A DNA stretch of 64,000 nucleotides from Thamnidium elegans (lineage: Eukaryota > Mucoromycota > Mucoromycetes > Mucorales > Mucoraceae), in contig JAIXMG010000001.1 of NCBI GenBank assembly GCA_025201345.1, positions 1,922,001-1,986,000 on the forward strand. Reading direction: 5' to 3'. Made by a program: the position numbers and the translations under genes. The notes beneath the pieces were generated by a model, which was not told where the DNA came from, did not search any database, and saw nothing but the letters and a program-made list of their open reading frames with translations. Positions 11,947-23,800 of this stretch are shown here, piece by piece. Each line of letters begins with the position of its first letter. Positions within the stretch are counted from its first letter, which is position 1.

Positions 11947-13116
11947 ATGGCTCAAAACATATTACGAACAACAGCCACAAGAACAACAAAAAATGCAGTC
12001 TGCCTGACGAGTAGATCATCCTATAGCAGTAGAGCAACCAGTTGGTTTACGCGATTCCTCAGTCCAGCCGAAGAAAAGAAACTATATCTAGGCATCACAA
12101 GTTCCTTTCGTGAGAAACTTGTTGAACAGTCGAATAAAAGTACGCAGACATATAGTCATATTATTGAACACGCACTTTTGACTGCGAAACCTACCAACAA
12201 GGTGACCAAAATCGGCATGTTATCAATTGCTCGAATGGAACAATTAAAAATCGATCTTGACGCAGCTGGAAAGCAAAAAGATATTACCAAATTACGACAA
12301 CTTGAATTAGAAATGGACCATGCTAATTTAAATACGGTTGCTATCTATAACCGTTTAATTCGGTCATATTTATGGAGCAACTCGTTAGAGCACGCTGAGC
12401 AAGTGTTGCGCAGTTTGCAAGACCGCGGTCTTGTACCTACGGCTCGAACATTTACCTACCTTATTCAAGCTCACTTGAAAAAAAATCAATTAACTCAGGC
12501 AAAGATGCTTGTTGACCAAATGCGACGCTTGTCTTTACTGGGGACGCGAAATGAATTTGACTGCAATATCATGTTAAAGTATTACAAGGCGGCGGGTGAT
12601 TCACATGCCATTGACTTTTTATGGCGTGATATTATGTTGCATGTAGATATCATCAAGCCTAGTAATACTTTATACGCCATGTATTTAGAACACTTGTTAT
12701 CAAAGCCTCAAGAAACGAAACCCATTATTCAGTTATCACAAGATTATATGGTACATGCACAACAACCACTGCAATTGCCTCAATATCTGGTTTGGATGAA
12801 GGCTGCTAAATTACTAGCAGAAACAGATACCCATAAAGCTGAGCACCTTTTAATTCATCTTATTAAAAAGGCACCACCAAAGACAAGCTGGGATAAAGCA
12901 AAGGGCGCTATCACGACCATTATCACCTCTTACTTAAGCAAGGACCAAGAATTAAAGGCATTAGCATTTTATTACAGGTTAGGAAAGATGGGTGTACCTG
13001 AGCAAGCATTTGAGCCACAAATGAAACAATCTATTCAATCCGCTTTGAAAAACATAGAGAAGCAAGATGATAAGGCAATGATTGCTGAACTAGAAGGCTT
13101 AGTCATCGCTCCCTAA
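11947..13116 (+). CDS. Mitochondrial pentatricopeptide-repeat (PPR) protein
   Basis: Intronless gene of 389 residues. The N-terminus (MAQNILRTTATRTTKNAVCL, then SSYSSRATSWFTRF) is Arg/Ser/Thr-rich and free of acidic residues, typical of a mitochondrial presequence. PPR helices are visible from about residue 120: NTVAIYNRLIRSYLWSNSLE, then GLVPTARTFTYLIQAHLKKN with QLTQAKMLVDQM, and further degenerate repeats. PPR proteins bind organellar RNA and affect its processing, stability or translation; the target here is unknown. Preceded by CCAAT and CRE-like elements. Confidence 0.8.
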   Translation: MAQNILRTTATRTTKNAVCLTSRSSYSSRATSWFTRFLSPAEEKKLYLGITSSFREKLVEQSNKSTQTYSHIIEHALLTAKPTNKVTKIGMLSIARMEQLKIDLDAAGKQKDITKLRQLELEMDHANLNTVAIYNRLIRSYLWSNSLEHAEQVLRSLQDRGLVPTARTFTYLIQAHLKKNQLTQAKMLVDQMRRLSLLGTRNEFDCNIMLKYYKAAGDSHAIDFLWRDIMLHVDIIKPSNTLYAMYLEHLLSKPQETKPIIQLSQDYMVHAQQPLQLPQYLVWMKAAKLLAETDTHKAEHLLIHLIKKAPPKTSWDKAKGAITTIITSYLSKDQELKALAFYYRLGKMGVPEQAFEPQMKQSIQSALKNIEKQDDKAMIAELEGLVIAP

Positions 13117-14943
13117 ATTACTCATCTGGCTACTATTCGTTTTAGAATCGCATTTGCATTATTTATTCAATAAAATACTTTTCTTAATTTTTATTTTCTT
13201 TTGCAGCACTTTGCAAGTATAGCTTATAATCAAAATTATGATAGTTTGTAATGCATAGTGTGTATACGGATAAGCGGAATAAAAGTGCAAGGCTATTAAG
13301 GTACGTCATTTTAATGTGCTCTTGCTGTAATCTTTTTTGGAGACTGGTGATGCATATAAATTGGAGTAAAAATTTAACACTATATTTTATGCACAGAATC
13401 TTCAATACAAATCTTAAATCAATCTTTAGAGAAAATGGATTTTTTAACTAAGTATATCATAAAATAAAATAACATATAATCAGTGTACCTGACATTGGAA
13501 CTTTACCCTAAACAGTTACATATAACCTGGGGCATAATTTATATATTATATGCATGTGAACGAAAGAAGCGTGTACCTTATCAAATGACATGAGCAGAAT
13601 TCATTTTGGTTACGACAAATACAAATATTTATTCCTGATGTATACCACTTATCTTATCACATTCTAACGTATATGATGAACGCATGACGTGTTGTTCTTT
13701 AACTCTTTTTTTTTTTCAATAAAAGAAAGTTCTATATTTTCTCTGGTGTTTCAAAAGCGTTTTATGTAATTGTCTTGCGTATCCTTTTTTTTTTTTTTTT
13801 TTTTGTAAAGATGTTTCTTATTGTTTTTAAAAAGAGAGCTATAATTTTTAATACAGGCGTTTTATAATTGCAAGCATGGTTGTCTGGTGATATATCATGT
13901 ACCTTTGACAGTTGGAGAATAAGAAAGTTCTTTATCATGTGTCCTTTTTAGAATTTAATCTTTATATGTTCGATTTAAATAAATGGGCTGGGAACTGTTG
14001 TAAATGCCGCAAATTATGATTTTCGATTGGAATTCTGTTTACAAGAATACTGAACTGATTATTATACATTATAAGTATAATTCTCGGTCAACTACTCAAA
14101 ATAATTTCATGGGTTCAGTGGTTACATCAACTAAATATCTGATCCTTGTTACAAATAAAATATTACTACTTACTTCAAAGAGTATTATTAATCTATTTCT
14201 TGCTATGTTACGCTATTTTTATTTTTTTATTTTAACAGCTTCCATTATGTATCTTATAAAAATTATTTTTAATTTAGTAAACACTAGCTCTTTCGGCTGC
14301 TATGTAAATCATCATATCTTATAGGTATACTATCTGGAGAGCTTTCTACTAAACCTCCTCTGTTACTTTTACCTAAAAGTAGTATTATTTTCTCCCCTAT
14401 ATACATACATTGGTCAGAGATATGGTTTTTCTTATATCCGCATATGTAATAATGTATAGTTAATATTACAATGCCATATACTTCAAACTTATTGACTTGA
14501 TAATATAATCGATCGGATTAATAAAAAGAACTATGAAAAATGATTTATAAGAAACATTGGCCACAAGATCAGGTCAAATCGCTTTATTTCCTTTTATAAT
14601 AGATATATATGTACATGAGGTCAAGAACTGGGAGTTTATATTGGTAAGCTCCACGAACTGAAATTAAATTTATAAACACCTATATATTCTAATATAAGTT
14701 AAGTAAATTACAGAATTTGTTATAGGACCTTTTTTGGTTTCGAAAAAGCATCCTTGAAAGCAGGAAGAGTAGTTAATCATGTTTTTATTTGCAGTTTTTA
14801 TCAAAACGGCCGTAATTCTAACTATTTTCAGCCTAGACAATAACTAACAACATACTGAATAGTAACAATATTCTAGATCCCAAAAAAGAAATAAAAAAAT
14901 GCTAGTTTTAAAATTTAAGTCCTTTAAAATATTTCTACTTTAC
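13117..14943. other. Intergenic, A+T-rich, no gene
   Basis: About 1.8 kb with a T run near 13783-13804. Several 60-106 codon frames exist but show no domain, no intron logic and biased hydrophobic composition expected from A+T-rich DNA. No tRNA or rRNA recognised. Confidence 0.45.
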
Positions 14944-15030
14944 CCGAAGTATTCAAACCGCACAGGCGGCGAAGCACAATCTGGCGCGCCACCGCTTTAA
15001 AGCGTGTGTTTTTCAGGCGGCCAGGAGCAA
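14944..15030 (-). other. GC-rich palindromic patch directly 3' of the Fanzor-like gene
   Basis: A roughly 85-base island of clearly higher G+C inside A+T-rich DNA, starting 18 bases beyond the stop codon of the Fanzor-like frame. It contains perfect palindromes at 14993-15004 (CGCTTTAAAGCG) and 14982-14991 (TGGCGCGCCA), a small hairpin at 14958-14969 (CCGC-acag-GCGG), and a direct repeat of CAGGCGGC at 14963 and 15014. In TnpB and Fanzor elements the right-end region beyond the ORF encodes the guide scaffold RNA. Position and structure fit that, but no homologue was compared. Confidence 0.35.
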
Positions 15031-15047
15031 AAAAGATATAAATGTTG

Positions 15048-16625
15048 TTAATGTTTAGATAAGGGAGGAAAGTTTTGATTATATAAAACTTTCGTAATTG
15101 CGGATATTCCTATTGCTGCAGCAGACATAACATCACGATTATTGGTTGCTCTTCCATGTTTGAATGCGGGACAATCAGGATTTAAACAACGAGAAGCTCC
15201 AAGGATTCTTTTATTATCCAATGTTCGAGGATGAACGATGGGGAAATAACAATACAGGCATAATTGGGATGTCATATGCTCATCTGTCATGATTATTGGC
15301 ACATATCTGTTGTGTAAATTCGCTAGCCATTTCCCCCCTCGTCTATCATAACCTTTAATACAATTACCAACCCCAGTACCAGCATTATTGATAGCCATCA
15401 TAGGAATAGCTTTTTTTGATTTTCCTTTTACAAATCTGCGCTCTTTGGCGGCTACACGATCTTTAGTTCTTCTTGTAAAAAGCTCAGTGGTTCTTCTTTC
15501 TCTAGACGAGACCCCAAAATTGTAAAATTAACGCAATCTATTCCTTTCTCTCGCATGATACTATATACAGTTTAATGCATGTTTGATTTTCTGTCTAATA
15601 TAATGTGATATAATATGTAGTATTAACTTACATTATACTGCTTCTTTATATCGATCTCTTTCGAGCTGGCAGGTTTTGAAAGCTTTGACAAATTCATTTC
15701 GATCGTAGAAACGTCTTTCCCCAGTTGCTATAAATGTAGAAGATAGAGTTAGTTACAATTTACTCTTAATATTTATGTACCTATGTTGCCTTATACTAAC
15801 CGTTTTCTTTTTTCTTCGTTCAAGTTTATATGACATTTGGTTTTTTAAGCAAGTAGTTTATACTCTTTGATGTCAGTTTATGAGCTTTTGGTAAAACCAG
15901 AAAGGGTGTATCAAGCTGGTGTTTTATAGGCCTAAATGTTTAGTTTGACATTTATAAGTAACGATATACATAATAAAGCCCATAATTATTTGAAATGATT
16001 TATACTTACAATGGATGTTCTGGGTTGAACTCATTGTATAAATTTAAATGAGCATTGAACATTTTCAGAGATACTCCCACTGTAACCGATATTGTTTGCA
16101 AATCATAATCTGTTCTGCTAAGCTTTAAATCGTTTATATTCGTCAATAAACTATCTATAAAATCATCGGATGCTTCATGATTTTGAGACACGTCTTGAAC
16201 ATTATCGGCTAAAGTCGTTATTCGAAAAAAATAAGCTTTCCTTCTTGCTTCTTTAATTTCACGACGCAATATTTCTATATGTTTGAAATCAGTCCACCGC
16301 CTTTGTTTCATGATCTTTATTTCAGCAGCCATCACATTTCTTTGGCCTTCATGCGATGACGAATTTCGCTCCTTCTTTAAGTTTCTTATATGACAATCCG
16401 CTTCTTCTAGATTAAAGCTATTCTTTCGATCTTGTAGTTGCTTATTTAATTCTTCGGCGGTTTTTTCCAACTTTTTTATTTTTTGTTGGTGATTAGCTGT
16501 CTTGCCAGGCTTTTTTTTGGGGGGGTTCCTCGATACTAGGTGTAATATTGGGAGTACTACCATTAATGACACATGTAACAGGCCTGGGTCGAATCAAAAT
16601 TCTATGTATGAATGTTAAGCCTTTG
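15048..16625 (-). pseudogene. Fanzor/TnpB-like (OrfB zinc-ribbon, RuvC-type) nuclease gene, broken
   Basis: The C-terminal 117 residues (15048-15401 and the frame just upstream) carry the TnpB/Fanzor layout: NAGTGVGNCIKGYDRRGGKW, then IIMTDEHMTSQLCLYCYF with a CxxC, CLNPDC as the second Cys pair of the zinc ribbon, and TNNRDVMSAAAIGISA with the RuvC-III aspartate. The N-terminal exon (about 16006-16572) is a Lys/Glu-rich coiled coil joined by a phase-consistent GTAAGT intron to HQLDTPFLVLPKAHKL. Breaks: the reading frame shifts at the A run in CTTAAAAAACC (about 15838), at the C7-A8 run near 16508, and around 15500-15560 where in-frame stops interrupt. It therefore looks non-functional unless unusual introns rescue it. 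The Fanzor call rests on motif spacing (TS..C..C, then C..C, then NRD) and is an inference from family knowledge. Confidence 0.6.
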
Positions 16626-17758
16626 GAGTTACAATATTCCTTGATACTCTTAATATCAAAAATTGATCCAAATACAGCTGCTTATCTTTAATGGCAGAAG
16701 GTAAACTTGATATCAATTCTCCTTCTTTAGAAAATAAATCGAAAGGGCTATCATTAAAATTCGTTATTAACATATACAATATGATCGTATCTAAGGATAA
16801 GCATAAACAGGAAGACGGGCTTGGCCTTAGACATAATTTGACGCTAAATTTAGTATATTCAGATGTCTCAAAAACTTGGTTCGATAATACCATGAAGTAT
16901 TTATACTACAATTCGTTTTATATGTGCTCGATCTATACGTTAGTTAATCATTTTTACACTCTTGTTGTTCCAATTTGATTCATGCAACAAGTTCACTGTT
17001 TTAAAATAAGCAAGGCCCGGATATGTATCATCTAAAACGGTATATACTTGTTATAAACATTTAATTTGCTCTCTTTCTGTTATTTTTTTTTCAACTTTTT
17101 TTATCTAATAATGTAAACATATTTTCATGAAAGTGCAATGGTTTATCCGAAAATTAAAAGGTATCTGTTCTCCTTAGTTTTTTTCAATACGGACTACTTA
17201 CTTAGAGCCAGTCTCTCCTAGTGAGATCTAAAACCACAAATACTTAGAATTTTCAAGTTCCAAATTTGTATACTGTTTTTTAACGAAATCTTGGTATACC
17301 GCGAATAAACTAAAACCCAGTGTATCTTTTCATAATAAAAGTAAGCTTTTTTATGTTAACTATAAATAGGTGGGGGTTTATTGAGTGTTTTTATACACTT
17401 TGTGAAATATTTTAGAGTTAAATATAGTTATTATTACACAATGAGATAAATGGGGTATAAAATACTAAAAAGCAAAGCTGTGCATCATGTATTGTAGCGA
17501 TTTTGGATATATAGCGTACATCTGGTTACTAATATTGTTTTTGAGTTTTTCTTCTAAGACAAAATTTCGCCATACAAAGGCTTCTGAGTTCTTTAAAAAA
17601 AAAACTGTCAATTTACACATATGCATTAATGAAGAAGAAAAAAAGTTTTATTATGTAATCATATACAACTAAGCGGAGGAGGAGGGGGTGTGTGTTATAC
17701 TATTTTCTTTAAAAAAACGTTTGTATAGGTATAATGGATACACTACAAAGTGTAATAT
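16626..17758. other. Intergenic, no gene
   Basis: About 1.1 kb of A+T-rich sequence. Overlapping frames on both strands at 16615-16978 show no recognisable domain. It may include the left end of the Fanzor-like element, but no terminal signal was seen. Confidence 0.4.
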
Positions 17759-19205
17759 TTAAAGATTTGGTCTTTCTTCAAGAGAAGATGGATTCTCGAT
17801 GATTTCTTGTAACACATTTTTAGCTACCGAAATAGCATTATGACCATAAAGCCATGGTTGAAAATCTTTATCTGACCATTGGAGAGGGCTTTTTACGCCT
17901 TCAACTTTAGTTTCGGATCTCCTGAAAGCATCCGCTTTTGACATGGCCTCATCGCGAGCTCTTTGTTCTGGACCATCTGGTAAATGCCAACTATTGCAGT
18001 TTTCAAATGATTGTTTTTGTATAATTTGTGTACGCGGACGGCGGATTCTTTCATAAATTCGAAGAATACTAGGGATATCTTCTAACGAATTAATATTAGA
18101 TAAAAGGATACCAAGAGTAGCGCTATCTTCAATTGCCTGCGCAGCTCCCTAATATAAATAAAACAAACTAACTTTAAATTATATAATCAAAACGCTGATC
18201 ACATGCATTATTTACCTGCGCAAGACACGGAAGCATTGCATGTGCAGCATCACCTACTAATGCAATAGTTCCGCTTCGGCTTACCCATTGAGCAATAGAG
18301 GGAAGCTCTGCTAATGCCCATTTTCGACAGCTTGTAACGTAACTCAATATTTTTTTAAGAACAGGATCAAAATCATTATAACTTTCTTTCATTTCGTTCA
18401 AGTCGCCAAACTCGTTCCATTTATCTGCAGCAGCGACACCGGGAAGGATCATAACCAGATTGTATAATGTCCCATCTTTTATTGGATATCCGACTACATG
18501 TCGTTTGGGGCCGATCCAAAAATTGGAACTAACATCGTTCATAAAGCGCGAAATTTCTGGGTCAGATCTCATGACCTCAGTGGATACAGTAGCACGAAAA
18601 GCGCAATTAGTAGAATAGGGCGCAATTTCATTGTCTCCAATAACTACACGGCGTACCTTAGAGCGAATACCGTCAGCACCAATGACCAGGTCGGATTGAA
18701 ACGATTTTCCATTGTATAAAATGACACTATTAGTTTCTTCGTCGACTGATTGTACTCTAGCATTAACTATAACCTTTACACCTAAATCAACAGCAGCATC
18801 GTATAACAATTTTACGTAATCGGCTCGATGAATCAACAGGTATCTATATTAGACTGGTTAAAAAAAAAAAGATATACTATAAGACATTATTATACTTTAC
18901 GGGTATTTGTATTTATCAGTCATGTCAGGTTTTAATTGAGCAGCACATATAATCTCACCATTGGCATACCTTCTCATAATTATAGAACTAGGGCAAACTG
19001 CATTTTCTTTCAGTTTGTCTAAAAGTCCCCAAGCATCTAGTATGCATGCTGTATTGGGAGGTACTTGAATACCAGCACCGATCTCGGAAAACTCTTTGGC
19101 GCCCTCTAACACTGTTATCCTATGACCAGAACGTTGTAATGCGATAGCAGCAGATAGTCCACCAATACCACCGCCGACAATTAGAACAGAAATTGATTTG
19201 GGCAT
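17759..19205 (-). CDS. FAD-dependent monooxygenase (salicylate hydroxylase-like)
   Basis: Flavoprotein aromatic hydroxylase family (UbiH/NahG-like), NAD(P)H-dependent. Starts at 19205 with MPKSISVLIVGGGIGGLSAA, whose GxGxxG is the FAD-binding Rossmann motif, followed by ITVLEGAKEFSEIGAGIQ with the ribose-binding acidic residue. The DG motif is seen in DLVIGADGIRSKVRR and the second FAD motif in GTIALVGDAAHAMLPCLAQ, which continues after an intron (about 18151-18216) into GAAQAIEDSATLGILLS. A second intron lies near 18840-18900. The C-terminus QPWLYGHNAISVAKN is common in fungal salicylate hydroxylases. Substrate cannot be assigned. Flanks are long intergenic stretches, with no cluster partners. 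Confidence 0.88.
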
Positions 19206-20451
19206 TTGTTATTTTATTTTTTGTTTTAAAAAGTAAGATGAAAAAGAAAGAAAAAGAAAAAGTTTATATAACATTCGTATTCAAATACAGCCTCTAGATT
19301 TGTCTTATCGCATGTTTACATCCGGTATATCAAATACTGGGATTTTTATTCTCACAAATTAACCAAACGTAAAAAAAAACCCGCCTGCATACATTTAAAT
19401 ATAAGTAAATCCTGTTTATTAGCTTTTAACAATGATCACTTAATTTCAAGTTTTAATGATAGTTAATAATCTTGTCTTTTTTCCTCTTTAACAATGATAC
19501 TTTTTTTCTATTATTTACTTCCCTTCCGTATATAAGCGACTACTGATATGATACAAACTTACTTTAAAATGTACTTATATATGTTATAACTTTTCCAATT
19601 CATGATAAGGTTATATCGATACAAACGGATATACAAGTATCCTAAATTTACAACAGTTATCTTGGAATAGCTCCCAGGGAGAACTAAAAGAGCATATTTA
19701 TTGGGAAAGTTAGAGTGAGAGGAGGCGATACTAACTCTGTGAAACTTTATTATGGCTTAATTATCGGATCAGACCAAAGAATATATTGAGGTATAATATG
19801 TACTCGGCTATACAGTTTTCAAGATCTTTTTCCAGAGTAGCGTGTATCTTGCAAAGTTCTAGTTATATTTTATTAGATTTTTTTCTAGAACTAGCGGCAT
19901 TATTCCACAATGGTATGTTGTTTGACTCTTACAAATTTCTTTCGCTCAGATAAAGAGCTATAAATATGGATTTACTTATTTTAACTCCGTAAAATAAGGA
20001 GGCGTTTATTCACATGTTATAGGTATTATTTGTACACCACCAATATAATAAAGGTTAATCAAAATAAATCATTTACCATACTTCCAAAAAAAAGGAATGG
20101 GAAAATAAGGTTGAATTTATAAGTCCGTGGAATCCACTTGTTACATACAACTTTTCCCTAAGCTTTTAAATATCATTTCTATTTAACTTTAGTTTAGGTG
20201 AAGAGAAGAGAGAGATAAGCAAACGTTTTATATTGAATTATTCTTTTTGAAAGATAGCGAATTTGTTTTCTATGCCTTGTTTATGTATTTGTTAGGTTAT
20301 GCTTCGTGCCTATTGTACCAAAAGGAAATAATATCTCGAAGTAAAGAGATAAAAGGAAAATCGTCAGTTATTAAGTATACTGTTATCTCCCCTAGCATGT
20401 TTATTTTTAGTTGCGATATACTTTATTGGTATAAATCGAATGTTTATATAT
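19206..20451. other. Intergenic, no gene
   Basis: About 1.25 kb of A+T-rich sequence up to the left LTR. A 73-codon plus-strand frame (20247-20468) runs into the LTR and has no support. Confidence 0.45.
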
Positions 20452-20592
20452 TGTCAGAGTTATTTTAATAGACAATACTTTTAGTTGTAAATATATAGTG
20501 GTAAAAAGATGACCTTTTATTGAGTTTATATTTTAAAGTAATTTATATCTAAATTGAAGTAGTACACAGCTTATTCTATTTTAGCTGTGACA
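20452..20592 (-). repeat. 3' LTR of the Ty3/Gypsy element
   Basis: 141 bp, TGTCAGAG...GCTGTGACA as read on the plus strand. Matches 25781-25921 except T versus A within cacagc(T/A)tattc. Confidence 0.95.
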
Positions 20593-20594
20593 AT

Positions 20595-20608
20595 ATCCCC
20601 TCCCTAAA
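20595..20608 (-). other. Polypurine tract of the retrotransposon
   Basis: On the element strand a run AGGGAGGGGA ends three bases before the 3' LTR. This is the usual place for plus-strand DNA priming in reverse transcription. Confidence 0.7.
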
Positions 20609-20804
20609 GTTTTACTAGTCTAAAGTCAAGTATTGAATAACAGAGGAAAAAAAATACAAAAGATTAGGTTAGAGTGATAATATAACGAAGAGTAAAGAAT
20701 CTTTAAGTATTGTTTTGATAATAAATTGCTGTTTGATTGAATTAATTTGACTGAATTGAATTTTTGATTTTTTTTTTTTTTTTTTTTTTATAGTTGTTTC
20801 ATTG

Positions 20805-23800
20805 TTATTGTGCTCTTGCAATACGTGGAATATACCAACTAGTTGTTAAGTTGTTATTATTGATTGATATTGGTTTTAATCGGTCTGTATGTACCCATGA
20901 GTTATAAACTTTTCCTTCTAATTCTTTGATCTGGTAGACATTGAAATCCAGATTGCAGTTAATAATTTGATAAGGTCCCATCCAGTTGTATTCCAGACCT
21001 TTTTTAGATTCATGTCGTAATAGTACAAAATTGTTTTTACTAAATACTTGTGTTTCTTTACCCTTTATTATTTTATCCCATCTTTCCTTATCCTTTATGC
21101 CTTGGTTCCGTAAATTTTCTTCTGCTAAGAATCTAGCTTCTCTAAGGTTACGAATACGAGTTAAAGCATCTTCAGTTATCAGGTTGGCATCAAATTCGGT
21201 TATATCATTCATATAAGGTCTATGAAAGTCTCCAGGAATCCTTGGCTGAGTACCATATACGAGGAAAAATGGACTATATCCCGTTGTAGTATGTTTTCGA
21301 ATACGGCAAGCAAACGTAACTGTATCAATATATTCGTCCCAGCTATGAACATCACCATTAACATACTTCTTTAACATATTCTTGATTACTTGGTTAAGTC
21401 TTTCACACTTTGAATTACTTCTTGGATGAAAAGCACTCGTAAAGGTATGCTTTGACCTGATTTTATTCATGTATTGCTTCAATACTTTAGACATAAAGTT
21501 GGCACCTCTATCTGTAAAGATCTCTACGGGGTTACCAAATTTTAGTACAATTTCTTCATATATAAATCGTACGATTTCATCACCAGTTGCATTTTTTAAT
21601 GCACGTATAATAGGCCAATTAGTCGAATAATCAACAGCCACAAGTATCCATCTATTTTCATTTTTTGTTGTTGGTAATTCTCCTATAAAATCAAGATGCC
21701 AACGCGAAAAAGCAGGAGGAATATCAAGAGGTTTCATTGGTGAATGGTGAATATTCTTTTCCGAACGACTTGCGAGTTGACATTGAGCACAGGATTTCAA
21801 GTATTCAATTATATCTTGTTGTATACCCGGCCACCAAATTCTATTTTTTAATTGGTGGTATATTGACAGTTGACTAAGATGACCGTATGCTATGTGGAAA
21901 TTGTTAATAAAATCAGCACGTTGATGAAAAGGTATAAACTTTAATTCCATGCTTTCATTTGTTTTTGAATTTTTGACTAGTTTATATATATGTTGATTTT
22001 TGACTATAAATTTTTCTTTGTTTTGTTGGAGTTCTTTCTGTAGTAGTTGAGGCCATTGGTTTTCATTACGAAAATATTGTAAGGGCCAGTCTTGAATAGG
22101 GTCATCCCTGATTGACTGAACTGGTTTACTTAAAGAATGTTTAGTATTATTATTGTTATTATTAATTTCAGAGTTATATAAATATTTTGGTTGTACTGAT
22201 GTGGATGCAGGATCGCAATCGGGTCCATCGCGACGAGATAATAAATCGGGTATAATATTCTCTTTACCAGGTTTATATTGAATATTAGGGTTATATAATT
22301 CTATTTCTGACATCCATCGTACTAAACGAGGTACTGGATGTTTTTGATCTCTGTAATATTTAAGTGGGAGATGGTCAGTATATACAACATAATCTTTACC
22401 ATCAATGAAACATCTCCATTTTCTTAATGCAATCAGAATGGCTAACATTTCACGTTCCTGAGCAGGGTATACTCTTTCTTCTTTACTATATCTTTTACTT
22501 TCAAAAGCCAATGGTTTCCAATTATTATCTTGATCTTGTTGAAGTAACACCGCACCTGCCGCAAAATCAGAGCTATCACATTCAATTCGGAATGGTTTGT
22601 TCATATCTGGAGTAAGTAATATTGGAGCAGAGGACAATTTTTGTTTTAATAAATCGAAAGCATTTTGACATTGTGGTGTCCATTCTATAGCACGTGTTTT
22701 ATAACCAGTACCCGCCGTTAAATCTGTAAGGGGAGACGCAATATGCGCAAACTTTGGAATGAATCTGCGATAATATTGGGTAAGCCCAAGGAATTGACGT
22801 ACTTGTTGAACATTAGTGGGAATAGGCCATAAACTAATAGCTTCTGTTTTTTGTTGCGAAGGAGAGATACCATTTTTTGATATATGATAACCTAAAAATG
22901 TCAGTTCTTTCATATTGAAATGTGATTTCTTTATATTTATAACAAATTTAGCTTCATCAAGTTTTTGTAAAACCTGTTTTACATGCTCTTTGTGTTCACT
23001 TTCATTTTTTGAATATACTAATAAATCATCAACATATATTATTACAAATTTATCTACGAATGACTTCAGAACTTTGTTGATGACATCTTGAAAATATGGA
23101 CCAGAATTCTTTAATCCAAAAGGGGCAACTAAAAATCTATGCTGACCGAAACGATGCGATATTGTTGCTTTCATTGAATCTGATTCAGATAAACGAACTT
23201 GATTAAAAGCTCCAATTAAATCAATTTGTGAGAAACAAGTACTGTTATGCAATTGATCCAGACACTCATCTATTCTTGGTATTGGTATTCTTTGAGCAAT
23301 GGTAATTTTGTTAATACTGCGAAAATCACAACACATTCTTAATTTTGGTGTTCCATCAGCGTTATTTGATCCTGCTTTTCGAACAAATAAAATAGGGAAC
23401 CCATAAGGTGATGCAGTTGGTACTATCAACCCTTTTTCTTCTAAATCCATTAATTGCTTTTTGAGTTCCGCTAATTCTAGAGGACTCATTCGATACGGTT
23501 GGTGAAAAATAGGAGGAGCGTCTTTAGGGTCAGTTACAATTATATCTCTGGTATGTCTATTCGGTGGTAATTCAGTTATTTCGCCTTTGAATGCATAAGG
23601 AAATAATTTTGCAAATTCTTCTTTCCATTCTTTATCAAGTTGAATGTCTTTCATATCAATAGGTGATATTGGTGTAATTGTTGCGTGGTTACCTGTACTT
23701 TCATCTATAAAATTTACTACAAAACATTCAGTTATTTGGTCTTTTTTAAGCCATCTAGCTACTTGCGTAGCTGATGCTAGATAATCAATATTAGTTGTCT

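Noticed and set aside
14004..14324. 106-codon plus-strand frame
   Set aside because: No domain, composition typical of A+T-rich non-coding DNA, no supporting splice sites or neighbours.
16691..16978. 95-codon plus-strand frame opposite a 92-codon minus frame
   Set aside because: Mutually antisense, neither resembles a known family; left unannotated.
20247..20468. 73-codon frame ending in the left LTR
   Set aside because: Its last codons are LTR sequence, so the stop is supplied by the insertion; no family recognised.
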